Positions 42,042-50,805 of a DNA stretch of 53,228 nt are shown here, one piece after another (the stretch's first letter is position 1; each line of letters opens with the position of its first letter). Origin of the DNA: Ruminococcus sp. (GTDB lineage: Bacteria > Bacillota > Clostridia > Oscillospirales > Ruminococcaceae); NCBI GenBank assembly GCA_030533265.1, contig JAUNJM010000005.1, forward strand, positions 1 to 53,228, in the 5' to 3' direction. The position numbers and the translations under genes are program-made. A model generated the notes under the pieces. That model saw only the letters and a program-made list of their open reading frames with translations, did not search any database and was not told the origin of the DNA.

Positions 42042-42977
42042 CTAATCTTTTATTCTTTCAATAATCCTCAACTTCGCGCTGCGACTGCGACTGTTCTCTG
42101 CAAGCTCCTTTTCAGAAGGCTCAACAGGTTTCCTTGTAATAAGCTTACCCTCAGGCGTTCTTCCGCAGACGCACTGAGGAAAATCAGGAGGACATATACA
42201 ACCCTTTGTATACGAAACAAATCTTTGTTTCACCATTCTGTCCTCAAGCGAATGGAATGTTATAACTGCAAGACGTCCGCCTTTTTTGAGCAAACCGAAA
42301 GCTTTATCAAGTGCAGCATCAAGATGACCAAATTCGTCATTAACTGCAATTCTTATTGCCTGAAAGGTTTTCTTGCATGGATTTTTTTCTCGTCTTACTC
42401 TCTGAGGCACTGAGTTTTTGACAATCTCAGCAAGTTCAAGAGTTGTTTCTATAGACTTGGATTCTCTGATGCTTACGATGTTCTTTGCGATAGACGAAGC
42501 AAACTTCTCCTCACCGTATTCAAACAATATTCTGCGAAGCTCATCATAGCTCCACGAATTGACAACATCCTTAGCCGAAAGCCCCTCACTGCTCATACGC
42601 ATATCAAGAGGTGCATCCTGATGATAAGAAAAGCCTCTTTCGCCATTATCAAGCTGATAGGAAGACACTCCCAGATCAAGGAAAATTCCATCGACCTTTT
42701 CAATGCCCAAACCTTCCAGCACCGTGTCCATGTCAGAGTAATTGGACTGAATCACCATAGCAGGAAGCCCTTCAAGTCTTTCTGTTGCAACTTTCACAGC
42801 CTCAGGATCACGATCCAGAGCAATAAGCCTGCCTCCAAGCTTTTCATCAAGCTTCTGAGCAATAAGCCTTGAATGACCTGCTCCTCCGGCAGTACCATCG
42901 ACGTATATTCCGTCATGCTTTATATTGAGTCCCTCTATTGATTCATCAGGGAGTACAGATATATGTTTGAATTCCAC
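42042..42977 (-). CDS. rsmH: 16S rRNA (cytosine(1402)-N4)-methyltransferase
   Basis: SAM-dependent rRNA methyltransferase of 311 residues. VDGTAGGAGHSRLI (about 27-40), ALDRDPEAV, GIFLDLGVSSYQLDNGERGFSYHQDAPLDMRM, NPCKKTFQAIRIAVNDE and AVITFHSLEDRMVKQRF are all family signatures. The GTG start follows the mraZ TAA without any gap, a tight coupling. Confidence 0.97.
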   Translation of the reverse strand: MEFKHISVLPDESIEGLNIKHDGIYVDGTAGGAGHSRLIAQKLDEKLGGRLIALDRDPEAVKVATERLEGLPAMVIQSNYSDMDTVLEGLGIEKVDGIFLDLGVSSYQLDNGERGFSYHQDAPLDMRMSSEGLSAKDVVNSWSYDELRRILFEYGEEKFASSIAKNIVSIRESKSIETTLELAEIVKNSVPQRVRREKNPCKKTFQAIRIAVNDEFGHLDAALDKAFGLLKKGGRLAVITFHSLEDRMVKQRFVSYTKGCICPPDFPQCVCGRTPEGKLITRKPVEPSEKELAENSRSRSAKLRIIERIKD

Positions 42978-43409
42978 TTAAAAATCCAGCTCCTCCAGAG
43001 CGTTCATCATCATTTCATCATCGACGCTTTCGTTAAGCTCGTCCCATTTCTGCTTATCCCAGATTTCACATCTGTCAGAAACTCCTGCAACGACAATTTC
43101 TTTTTCAAGGTCTGCAATAGCTCTCAGATTTTGCGGAATAAGGATACGCCCCTGTTTGTCCGCTTCAACCTCAACAGCATTAGCCATAAAAGTCCTCTGA
43201 AGATTCCTCGCCTTTGCCATAGGGAGAGCCTTGATCTTTTCAGCTCTTACCTCAAACTCCTCAAGTGAATACACAAACAAACAACCGTCAAGACCTTTTG
43301 TTACGACGAACCTCTCGCCGATTATTTCCCTGAGCTTTGCGGGAAAAGCCATACGACCCTTTGCGTCCATTGACTGGTTATAAGTGCCTTTGAGCATACT
43401 CGTCAGCAA
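42978..43409 (-). CDS. mraZ: Transcriptional regulator MraZ
   Basis: AbrB-like DNA-binding protein of 143 residues controlling the dcw cluster. It has two MraZ repeats with DAKGRMAFPAKLRE (about 15-28) and ADKQGRILIPQNLR (about 83-96), the conserved DxxGR signatures. The TTG at 43409 is chosen because AGGAGG lies 8 nt upstream; the ATG at 43397 would be 20 nt away. First gene of the cluster, with three operator-like repeats at the predicted start site. Confidence 0.96.
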   Translation of the reverse strand: MLTSMLKGTYNQSMDAKGRMAFPAKLREIIGERFVVTKGLDGCLFVYSLEEFEVRAEKIKALPMAKARNLQRTFMANAVEVEADKQGRILIPQNLRAIADLEKEIVVAGVSDRCEIWDKQKWDELNESVDDEMMMNALEELDF

Positions 43410-43464
43410 GTTGTTCGCCTCCTAACATACAGTAATAATTCAGTGTGATGTGTTAAAGGGATTG

Positions 43465-43494
43465 ATCACCACCTTTTCGCACCATTCACCACCT
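43465..43494 (-). promoter_or_regulatory. MraZ operator: three 10-bp direct repeats
   Basis: Minus strand reads AGGTGGTGAA, TGGTGCGAAA, AGGTGGTGAT in a row. GGTG recurs exactly every 10 bp at the same register. E. coli MraZ binds three TGGGN repeats with 5-nt spacers, the same geometry. The block covers about +1 to +30 of the transcript. Confidence 0.75.
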
Positions 43495-43500
43495 AAAACA

Positions 43501-43529
43501 ATTATACACCATATATCAGAAAAAAGCAA
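43501..43529 (-). promoter_or_regulatory. Promoter of the mra/dcw cluster
   Basis: TTGCTT, 17 nt, TATAAT on the minus strand. The expected start at about 43494 coincides with the first MraZ repeat. Confidence 0.78.
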
Positions 43530-43679
43530 TCGTAATATTTGCCAAAATAAAATAATTTCAACATTTAAACGCAAGTAATGATGTTACATTCAAGTCTTTT
43601 CACAGCGATTTTTGTAACTTTTCCTGCATCAAAGTTCACTGATTTGTAATTTGTAAACATTTAATTAACTCAAACAGCC

Positions 43680-43763
43680 TGAAAAAAACAAAAACGAAGC
43701 CACAGGTATACCACCAGACAAACCTGTGCTTTTTGTCAGCAAAAGTGTAATTTGTATTTCATT
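43680..43763 (-). ncRNA. Possible small RNA or attenuated second mra leader
   Basis: Transcription from the promoter at 43770-43798 would run into a hairpin with arms CACAGGT/ACCTGTG (43701-43728) followed by GCTTCGTTTTTGTTTTTTT. The product would be about 80 nt. Outer CAAAAA/TTTTTG bases could extend the stem. The T-run is offset from the stem, so full termination is uncertain. Confidence 0.35.
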
Positions 43764-43769
43764 AATGTT

Positions 43770-43798
43770 ATTATACCACAATATATAGTATACGTCAA
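43770..43798 (-). promoter_or_regulatory. Strong promoter in the mraZ upstream region
   Basis: TTGACG, 17 nt, TATAAT with a TGG extension on the minus strand, 270 nt upstream of the mra promoter and with no gene directly after it. Confidence 0.7.
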
Positions 43799-44061
43799 TG
43801 CTTTTGTGCGTTTTTTGCACAAATTTTCGCAATCTTTTCTAATAGGCTTTTATGATTTGACAATATTTATGAAAATGTGACAATTTGGTTACACTATTAT
43901 TAGTTAAATAAATTAATTATTACAGAATTCAAGTAAAATTTGCCATGCATTGTTTGTGATTGAACTAAAAAAATTTTTGAGCCTCTAAAAATACTAAAAA
44001 GAATTGTCGTATTTTGTCATTTTTTTGTATTTACACAAGAATTTATTGTCATTTTGCACAA

Positions 44062-44090
44062 TAAAAAAAGACTGCTGAAAATCAGCAGTC
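44062..44090 (-). terminator. Terminator after ppa
   Basis: 8-bp perfect stem GACTGCTG/CAGCAGTC, then TTTTTTTATT on the minus strand. Confidence 0.92.
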
Positions 44091-44107
44091 GATTTTGTAA
44101 TATTTTA

Positions 44108-44638
44108 TTATCTGCAATAGCACTCAATATAGTTATCAATACAATGTTGAACAATTTCCTTCGCCTCTGTTTTGTCCTTGACGTCATCAATCACAGTTTC
44201 CTTGTTTTCAAGAGTCTTATATACCGCAAAGAAATGTGACATTTCATCAAAAATGTGCTTTGGAAGACTCGCAATATCCTTATAGACATTATAAGTAGGA
44301 TCGTTTTCAGGGATACATATTATCTTCTCATCTGCAGCACCATTGTCAAGCATTGAGATAACACCGATAGGATAGCACTTTACAAGTGAAAGTGGCTGCA
44401 ATGTTTCAGAACAAAGCACCAATACATCAAGTGGGTCACCATCATCTGCATAAGTACGAGGAATAAAGCCATAATTTGCAGGATAGTGAGTAGATGTGTA
44501 GAGGATTCTGTCCATTCTTAGAAGTCCCGTTGTTTTGTCAAGCTCATACTTGACCTTTGAGCCTTTCGGAATTTCAATTACCGCTGTAAAACAATCCTTT
44601 GTAACTTCCTTTGGTGAAATGTCATGCCATATGTTCAT
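44108..44638 (-). CDS. ppa: Inorganic pyrophosphatase (family I)
   Basis: Soluble Mg-dependent pyrophosphatase, 176 residues. EIPKGSKVKYELDKTTG (about 22-38), YPANYGFIPRTYADDGDPLDVLVL with the D-x-D-P-x-D metal signature (about 65-70), and D-K-I-I-C-I-P-like AADEKIICIP. CGGAGG lies 9 nt before the ATG. It follows an unidentified gene by 26 nt and ends the operon. Confidence 0.95.
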   Translation of the reverse strand: MNIWHDISPKEVTKDCFTAVIEIPKGSKVKYELDKTTGLLRMDRILYTSTHYPANYGFIPRTYADDGDPLDVLVLCSETLQPLSLVKCYPIGVISMLDNGAADEKIICIPENDPTYNVYKDIASLPKHIFDEMSHFFAVYKTLENKETVIDDVKDKTEAKEIVQHCIDNYIECYCR

Positions 44639-44664
44639 AATATATGCCTCCGTTATATAAAATT

Positions 44665-45270
44665 TTATGTTCCGATTTCTGCGACTCTGTCCGCAAGGTA
44701 CATACCCTCAGACTCAAGGTTGGTAACAATATCGTTGACCGTTTCTCCGTTTATCTCAACAGTTGAACAAGTACCACCGTTATCATCAGACAAAACATCC
44801 CACAGTGTCAGCATATCCTTTTCACAGGAAATACCAAGCCTGTCCATCACTTTGCTATACTTTGCACTGTCACCATAGACTGAAACAGTCTGATAATTAC
44901 GACAATAAATTTCTTCTCCATTTTCATGAGAACCAAAACCGAATCTGCTAACACCATCGTTCACAAGCAGTTCTCCATATCGTTTCATAATAGCCTTTGC
45001 AACAGGAGCGGTACAGTTGTCAAGATAATAAACATTATAATGGTAAGGGTCGTTTTTGGATTTTCTGAGCTGTTTTTCCTCATCAGCGTTGCAAGGTGTT
45101 TCAACAAAGAAAAACACAGGCTCACAAAGCTCTGCCACAAGGTCACTCACTGCATTTTCAAAAACGTCAGCACTGAAAGTTGCATATATACCGTTCTCAT
45201 CGACACTGTAAGCAGAATGTACATCACCTGTATCAGCAACATAAACACCATGCACAAGCTCAAATCCCAT
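44665..45270 (-). CDS. Hypothetical protein upstream of ppa
   Basis: 201-residue soluble, acidic protein (no signal or TM). Distinctive stretches are FFFVETPCNADEEKQLRK, YHYNVYYLDNC, YGELLVNDGVSRFGFGSHENGEEIY and a C-terminal VEINGETVNDIVTNLESEGMYLADRV. I do not recognise a family. GAGGTGAGGGAAG precedes the ATG, and it shares a promoter and probably a transcript with ppa. Confidence 0.7.
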   Translation of the reverse strand: MGFELVHGVYVADTGDVHSAYSVDENGIYATFSADVFENAVSDLVAELCEPVFFFVETPCNADEEKQLRKSKNDPYHYNVYYLDNCTAPVAKAIMKRYGELLVNDGVSRFGFGSHENGEEIYCRNYQTVSVYGDSAKYSKVMDRLGISCEKDMLTLWDVLSDDNGGTCSTVEINGETVNDIVTNLESEGMYLADRVAEIGT

Positions 45271-45306
45271 ACTTCCCTCACCTCATTCTACTGTAATTAT
45301 AATTTT

Positions 45307-45335
45307 ATTATACTCCATACTTTCGCATAACGCAA
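45307..45335 (-). promoter_or_regulatory. Promoter of the hypothetical-ppa operon
   Basis: TTGCGT, 17 nt, TATAAT with TGGAG before the -10, on the minus strand. Confidence 0.72.
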
Positions 45336-45500
45336 GGGTTTTGTATCAAAAAAATATACGCAATCGTTTTAGTATGCTGTTTATTTTTCATTATAATTAT
45401 TATCATTCTGAAATCATTTTATACTGAAAAACTCCAGCTGAAAATATAAAACTGTCATCTTTTTAAGACTGTATAACTATATCGTATTAAGAACACAAAC

Positions 45501-45540
45501 AAAAACAAAGCAGTGGGAACGCAAGGTTCTCACTGCTTTT
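45501..45540 (-). terminator. Terminator after rarA
   Basis: Stem AAAGCAGTG/CACTGCTTT extended by GAAC/GTTC across a mismatch, followed on the minus strand by GTTTTTG. Confidence 0.87.
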
Positions 45541-45547
45541 TGTATGC

Positions 45548-46810
45548 TCACCCTTTGATTTTTTTCCAATACTGTTTTGCAGCCTGTTCGTTTTTGTTCT
45601 CACCGTACTCATAATACACTCTGCCTTTAAGCGAATCAGGCATATACTGCTGGTCAACCCAATGATTCGGATAGCTGTGTGGATAAAGATAGTTCTGACC
45701 CTTTTCTGCTACATCATCACCATCAAAATGCTTGTTTTGCAGACATCTCGGAAAATCAAGCGCCAGACCACTTCTGACATCGGCAAGAGCCATATCTATC
45801 GCACTTTCGGCACTGTTTGACTTCGGTGCAGTAGCAAGGAGTATTACAGCTTGAGCAAGAGGTATTCTCGCCTCAGGCAGACCCAGTTGCATTGCACTGT
45901 CAACACATGATTTCACGATACTTGCAGCCTGTGGATACGCTAGTCCTATATCCTCGGATGCTATTACAAGCAGACGTCTTGAAAGTGAAATTATATCCCC
46001 AGCCTCAATAAGTCTTGCTGCATAGTGTAGTGCTGCGTTCTCATCTGAGCCTCGTATCGACTTTTGCAAAGCTGACAGAATATCATAATGCTGGTCACCA
46101 TCACGGTCATATTTCATATTGCTTCTCTGTGTCAAAGCTTTGACTGTTTCCATTTTTACCGTAATGCACCCACCGTCATTATCGGCTGAAAGTATGCAAA
46201 GCTCAACAGTGTTGAGTGATTTTCTGACATCACCACCACAACCCTGTGAGATATACTCAGCAACACCGCTTTCAAGTCGCAGTTTCATATTCAAGTCCTG
46301 TGCCATAAGCTGAAATGCTCTTTTAACAGCCGGCAGTACCTCCTGTGCTGTCAACGGCTTGAACTCAAATACAGTTGAACGGCTTATTATAGCATTATAC
46401 ACGTAAAAATACGGGTTCTCAGTCGTTGACGAGATAAGCGTTATCTTGCCGTTTTCGATATATTCCAAAAGTGATTGCTGTTGCTTTTTGTTGAGATACT
46501 GTATCTCGTCAAGATAAAGCAGAATCCCATTCATTCCACCAAAAGTTTCGGTTTCTGCAACTATTTCCTTAATATCAGCAATAGACGCAGATGTACCGTT
46601 GAGCTTGTGCATTGTCATGTGCGTATTCTCAGCGATTATTCTTGCAACGGTAGTTTTGCCTATCCCCGATGAGCCATAGAAGATCATATTCGGAATTTTC
46701 CCACTCTCGATAATACGTCTTAATGGCTTGTCCTTTCCGAGCAGGTGGGTTTGGCCTACTACATCATCAAGCGTTTTAGGACGGATTCGTTCTGCTAACG
46801 GTGTCGGCAT
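45548..46810 (-). CDS. rarA: Replication-associated recombination protein RarA (MgsA)
   Basis: AAA+ ATPase of 420 residues acting at stalled replication forks. It opens PLAERIRPKTLDDVVGQTHLLG. Walker A is GSSGIGKTT (about 46-54), Walker B YLDEIQYLNKKQQ, sensor SSTTENPYF, then GDVRKSLN, and the C-terminal tetramerisation domain MLEDIGLAYP-like SEDIGLAYPQA and LATAPKSNSAESAID. AAAGGAG precedes the ATG. Monocistronic. Confidence 0.96.
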   Translation of the reverse strand: MPTPLAERIRPKTLDDVVGQTHLLGKDKPLRRIIESGKIPNMIFYGSSGIGKTTVARIIAENTHMTMHKLNGTSASIADIKEIVAETETFGGMNGILLYLDEIQYLNKKQQQSLLEYIENGKITLISSTTENPYFYVYNAIISRSTVFEFKPLTAQEVLPAVKRAFQLMAQDLNMKLRLESGVAEYISQGCGGDVRKSLNTVELCILSADNDGGCITVKMETVKALTQRSNMKYDRDGDQHYDILSALQKSIRGSDENAALHYAARLIEAGDIISLSRRLLVIASEDIGLAYPQAASIVKSCVDSAMQLGLPEARIPLAQAVILLATAPKSNSAESAIDMALADVRSGLALDFPRCLQNKHFDGDDVAEKGQNYLYPHSYPNHWVDQQYMPDSLKGRVYYEYGENKNEQAAKQYWKKIKG

Positions 46811-46843
46811 AATTTTTACTCCTTTCCGACCTTTTCTATGTTT

Positions 46844-46872
46844 ATTTTAGCACATATCCGACTCAATTACAA
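46844..46872 (-). promoter_or_regulatory. Promoter of rarA
   Basis: TTGTAA, 17 nt, TAAAAT with a TGC extension on the minus strand, between the glg terminator and rarA. Confidence 0.65.
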
Positions 46873-46880
46873 GTCTGCCC

Positions 46881-46916
46881 ACAAAAACGGACAAGCTTAT
46901 AACAAGCTTGCCCGTT
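46881..46916 (-). terminator. Terminator of the glycogen operon
   Basis: Stem AACGG-CAAGCTT/AAGCTTG-CCGTT (12 bp with one mismatch), then TTTTTG on the minus strand. Confidence 0.88.
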
Positions 46917-46942
46917 TCAAGTTATATTGGTGTCTGTAAATT

Positions 46943-48361
46943 TTATTGACCACAAAGTTCACTGTAAAGACCGATATAAAGCTGAGCTGATTTTTTCCAG
47001 CTGAAATCCTGCTTGAATGCATGATTAACCAGCTTGCCCCACTTCATCTTATTGTCATAATATACTCTTGCTCTTGTGCAGGCATCAAGCATATCATGAG
47101 CATTGTAAGTCTTGAATGTAAATCCGTTTCCACCAGGAGCACCTGCGTCCTGAATACTATCTCTCAGACCACCTGTTTCTCTTACAATAGGAATAGTTCC
47201 GTATCTCAGCGAGATCATCTGTGCAAGACCACAAGGCTCACTCTGTGACGGCATAAGGAACATATCAGCACCTGCATAAATTCTCTTTGAAAGCGATGGT
47301 ACAAAACCGATAGTAACACCCACTCTGTCAGGATAACGATAGTGCATTTCCCTGAAGAAGTCCTCATAGATTTTCTCACCGGAACCGAGTATTGCAAACT
47401 TGTAACCAAGTCTGATAATATCCTCAAAAACGTACTTGATAAGGTCAAGACCCTTGTGAGAAACAAATCTTGTTACAATACCGATAACAGGCTCCTTTCC
47501 TGAAGCCATGCCAAGCTCTTCAAGTAGTTTTGCCTTGCATACTGCCTTACCCGACTTGTTTTCAAGACTATAGTTCTTTGGAATGTTAGGGTCAGTAGCA
47601 GGATTGTATAAATCAAGGTCGATACCGTTGAGGAATCCTGTAAGCTTGTACTGCTTGTTTGCCAATGCTCTGTCCAGACCATGTGAATACCAGGGATCAA
47701 GTATCTCCCATGCATAGCTTGGTGAAACTGTTGTTACCTTGTCTGAAACCTCGATAGCAGCCTTCATGAAATTAACATCACCGTCATACGAGAGCAAATC
47801 AGTATAGTAAAGCGGAATACCCATAACATCGCCGATAAGGTCAAGACCATACTGTCCCTGATACTGAATATTATGAATTGTGAAAACAGTCTTGATATCC
47901 TCATAGCCTGACTGGTATCTGTAAAAAATATCGTAATACACAGGCACTAAAGCTGTCTGCCAGTCGTTAGCATTGATTATCTGTGGCTTGAAGTCGATAT
48001 ACTTGATAAGCTCAAGTACTGCACGAGAGAAGAAAATATATCTCTCAGCGTCATCATAAAAGCCATAAAGACCGTTTCTTGCAAAATAGTATTCATTATC
48101 AAGCAAATAGTAAGTTACTCCGTTTACAACACCTGTGAAAACACCACAATACTGGTTTCTCCATGCAACGGGCACAGTGAAGTTAGTAACATAAGTCAGC
48201 TGATCTTTCAATTCCTGCTTTATGGAGCTGTAATAAGGGATTACAACACGGCAATCATGCCCCTCTGCATTGATAGCAGCCGGAAGCGAGCCTGCAACAT
48301 CAGCAAGTCCTCCTGAAGCTATATATGGAAGCGCTTCACTGGCAGTATATAGTATGTTCAA
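46943..48361 (-). CDS. glgA: Glycogen synthase (ADP-glucose, GT5)
   Basis: Elongates alpha-1,4-glucan from ADP-glucose, 472 residues. ILYTASEALPYIASGGLADVAGSLP opens the GT5 domain, with NANDWQTALVP, TIHNIQYQGQYGL, VTTVSPSYAWEI and LNGIDLDLYNP. The C-terminal VTRFVSHKGLDLI and PSQSEPCGLAQMISLRYGTIPIVRETGGLRDS follow. The conserved KxGGL motif reads ASGGL, lacking Lys. The TTG start has GAGGG 8 nt upstream. Last gene of glgBCDA, 75 nt after glgD. Confidence 0.95.
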   Translation of the reverse strand: MNILYTASEALPYIASGGLADVAGSLPAAINAEGHDCRVVIPYYSSIKQELKDQLTYVTNFTVPVAWRNQYCGVFTGVVNGVTYYLLDNEYYFARNGLYGFYDDAERYIFFSRAVLELIKYIDFKPQIINANDWQTALVPVYYDIFYRYQSGYEDIKTVFTIHNIQYQGQYGLDLIGDVMGIPLYYTDLLSYDGDVNFMKAAIEVSDKVTTVSPSYAWEILDPWYSHGLDRALANKQYKLTGFLNGIDLDLYNPATDPNIPKNYSLENKSGKAVCKAKLLEELGMASGKEPVIGIVTRFVSHKGLDLIKYVFEDIIRLGYKFAILGSGEKIYEDFFREMHYRYPDRVGVTIGFVPSLSKRIYAGADMFLMPSQSEPCGLAQMISLRYGTIPIVRETGGLRDSIQDAGAPGGNGFTFKTYNAHDMLDACTRARVYYDNKMKWGKLVNHAFKQDFSWKKSAQLYIGLYSELCGQ

Positions 48362-48398
48362 AAGATTACCCTCTTTCTGTTATTATTTTAAACCACGT

Positions 48399-48427
48399 TA
48401 AGGGAATCCTTTCCGGACTCCCTTAAG
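48399..48427 (-). other. Hairpin between glgD and glgA
   Basis: Stem TTAAGGGA-TCC/GGA-TCCCTTAA (11 bp, one mismatch, 5-nt loop) with no T-run after it. More likely an mRNA processing or stability element than a terminator. Confidence 0.6.
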
Positions 48428-48436
48428 CTCAATTTG

Positions 48437-49552
48437 TTAAACCGATGCTCCCTTTCCTACATACATAGGATAAGTCTTTACACCTGAGATGATCTGATTG
48501 TCAGAAATCTTGACATTCTTGTCTGTGATAAGATAGTTGACCTCAGCATTGTCACCGACAACAGTTCCCTGCATAAGAACACAGTTCTTTACCTTAGTAC
48601 CCTTACCAACCTTTACACCTCTGAACAGAACTGAGTTTTCAACCTCACCCTCAATGATACAACCATCAGCGATAAGTGAGTTCTTAACATTACTGTCAAG
48701 GTCATATTTAGCAGGAGCATTATCTCTTACTTTAGTATAGATAGGCTTCTTAGGTAAGAAAAGCTTCTTGGCATTTTCAATATCGAGCAAACGCATATTG
48801 GCTTCAAAATAATTCAAAGTGCTTGTGATTCTGCTGAAGTAATTATTATATTCATAAGTCATTATCTTCAACTCATTGCATTTTGCCTGGAGAATATCCT
48901 TCTCAAAGCTCACAAAACCTCTTGACATTGCATCCTGTATCATATCAATAAGCGACTGCTTGTTAATAACAAACACGTTAAGACTTGTTGTACAGTTTCC
49001 ACTGATCTGAGGCTGTATAAGTACAGACTTTACATATCCGTTATCATCAGTTGTAACAACAGTTGAATTCTTGATATCTTCAGATGAATACTCACCTGTG
49101 TGAACTACCATTGTTATATCTGCACCACTATCAACATGCTGTGCAAGAATAGGCTTAAGATCCATGTTGGTTACAACTTCACAGTCAGAAAGCACAACAT
49201 ATTCTGCCATTGAATGCTTGATAAAGCTCATTGCTCCATAAAGTGCTTCAATTCTACCTCTGTAAAGCGTACTGCCTTCGTTTCCATAAGGTGGCAGGAT
49301 ATAAAGTCCGCCTTTCTTTCTTGCGAGATCCCATTCTCTTGCTGAACCGAGATGGTCAAGCAAAGATTGATAATTTGATTTTGTAATAACACCGACCTCT
49401 GAAATTCCACTGTTTACCATGTTTGACAAAGGAAAATCTATCAAGCGGTATCTTCCTCCGAAAAGAACAGAGCCCATAGTTCTGTTTTTTGTTAAATCAC
49501 CAACAGTCATATTATGCATATTAGCAAAAATAAGACCAAGTACATTTGACAT
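48437..49552 (-). CDS. glgD: GlgD, ADP-glucose pyrophosphorylase-like subunit
   Basis: 371-residue homologue of GlgC. The nucleotidyltransferase fold is recognisable (GGRYRLIDFPLSNMVNSGI, GSAREWDL, YVVLSDCEVV), with left-handed beta-helix repeats at the C-terminus (SLIADGCIIEGEVENSVLFRGVKVGKG). The glycine-rich loop GGxGxRL is replaced by FANMHNMTVGDLT, so it is probably non-catalytic and forms a heteromer with GlgC. The ATG at 49552 has GGGAG 5 nt upstream. It starts 31 nt after glgC. Confidence 0.95.
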   Translation of the reverse strand: MSNVLGLIFANMHNMTVGDLTKNRTMGSVLFGGRYRLIDFPLSNMVNSGISEVGVITKSNYQSLLDHLGSAREWDLARKKGGLYILPPYGNEGSTLYRGRIEALYGAMSFIKHSMAEYVVLSDCEVVTNMDLKPILAQHVDSGADITMVVHTGEYSSEDIKNSTVVTTDDNGYVKSVLIQPQISGNCTTSLNVFVINKQSLIDMIQDAMSRGFVSFEKDILQAKCNELKIMTYEYNNYFSRITSTLNYFEANMRLLDIENAKKLFLPKKPIYTKVRDNAPAKYDLDSNVKNSLIADGCIIEGEVENSVLFRGVKVGKGTKVKNCVLMQGTVVGDNAEVNYLITDKNVKISDNQIISGVKTYPMYVGKGASV

Positions 49553-49582
49553 ATTTACTCCCATTTTTAAGCTCCTCACTTC

Positions 49583-50785
49583 TTAAATATCTTCAGAAAC
49601 TATGTCCTTAGGTGCAACCGATGCACCATCAGATATGTTTACATTGTGTCCTACTACTGCAACACCCCATGTATCTCTGTCCTCAACATTCTCAGGGCGC
49701 TGACCGATCTGAGCGTTTTCCCCGATAACTGAGTTCTCTCCGACGATAGCGTATTCAACCTTAGCACCCTTCTTCACTACACAACCGGGCATAAGGATTG
49801 AATCATAGATAACTGCTCCTTCTTCAACAGTTACACCATCTGAGATCATTGAAAATTCAACAGAACCGTCAATATAGCATCCCTCTGTTACCATTGAATT
49901 CTGGATTGTTGCATTCTTACCTATACTCTGTGGTGGCAGGATAGGGTTTCTTGAATAAATCTTCCAAGCAGGATCATAGAGGTCGATAGGAATGTTAGGA
50001 TTGATAAGATCCATATTTGCTTCCCAGAGTGAATCAATTGTTCCAACGTCCTTCCAATAGCCGTCAAAACGATAAGCAACGAGCTTTTCACCTGCTTCTC
50101 TCATATCAGGGATAATGTTCTTTCCAAAGTCCTTAGTTGCATTCTCATCTTCTTCGTTAGCGATAAGATATGACTTGAGCTTTGACCATGTAAAGATATA
50201 AATACCCATTGATGCAAGTGTTGAACGAGGATTCTTTGGCTTTTCCTCAAAGTCGATGATATTATTCTCATCGTCTGTTATCATGATACCGAAACGTGAT
50301 GCTTCTTCCTTTGGAACGTCAAGTACTGCAATAGTAGCGTCAGCATTCTTTTCTTTATGATAGTTAAGCATCTTGTTATAGTCCATTTTATAAATATGGT
50401 CACCTGAAAGTACAACTACATATTCAGGGTCATATCTTTCGATAAACTGAATGTTCTGATATATAGCATTTGCAGTGCCGGAATACCAGTCTGCACCTGA
50501 TGCTTTCTGATAAGGCGGAAGCACATGAACTCCACCATGTATTCTGTCAAGATCCCAAGGCTGACCGTTTCCGATATACTCATTAAGTACCAATGGCTGA
50601 TACTGTGTGAGAACACCTACGGTATCTATTCCTGAGTTAATACAGTTTGATAAAGGGAAATCAATGATCCTGTATTTTCCCCCAAAAGGTACAGCCGGTT
50701 TTGCAACGGTCTGTGTCAAAGCGTATAAACGTGAACCCTGTCCACCTGCAAGAAGCATTGCTACGCATTCTTTTTTGTTATACAT
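49583..50785 (-). CDS. glgC: Glucose-1-phosphate adenylyltransferase
   Basis: Makes ADP-glucose, the glycogen precursor, 400 residues. [16 protein letters not shown] (loop), [37 protein letters not shown] and [15 protein letters not shown] are the catalytic GlgC motifs, followed by beta-helix hexapeptides. The ATG at 50785 lies after GGTGGGTGA. 20 nt after glgB. Confidence 0.97.
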   Translation of the reverse strand: MYNKKECVAMLLAGGQGSRLYALTQTVAKPAVPFGGKYRIIDFPLSNCINSGIDTVGVLTQYQPLVLNEYIGNGQPWDLDRIHGGVHVLPPYQKASGADWYSGTANAIYQNIQFIERYDPEYVVVLSGDHIYKMDYNKMLNYHKEKNADATIAVLDVPKEEASRFGIMITDDENNIIDFEEKPKNPRSTLASMGIYIFTWSKLKSYLIANEEDENATKDFGKNIIPDMREAGEKLVAYRFDGYWKDVGTIDSLWEANMDLINPNIPIDLYDPAWKIYSRNPILPPQSIGKNATIQNSMVTEGCYIDGSVEFSMISDGVTVEEGAVIYDSILMPGCVVKKGAKVEYAIVGENSVIGENAQIGQRPENVEDRDTWGVAVVGHNVNISDGASVAPKDIVSEDI

Positions 50786-50805
50786 ATAAATCACCCACCA
50801 ATATA

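Larger units (their letters stand above)
43530..44061. other. Long AT-rich intergenic region upstream of mraZ
   Basis: About 530 nt between the mra promoter and the ppa terminator with no convincing reading frame. It contains the possible small RNA and promoter listed below and a TTTGTGC/GCACAAA palindrome at 43803-43822. GACAAT occurs twice 20 bp apart (43859-43884). The rest shows nothing recognisable. Confidence 0.6.

Noticed and set aside
43803-43822. TTTGTGC/GCACAAA palindrome as a terminator
   Set aside because: No T-run follows on either strand; it lies just upstream of a promoter, so at most it is a possible regulator site.
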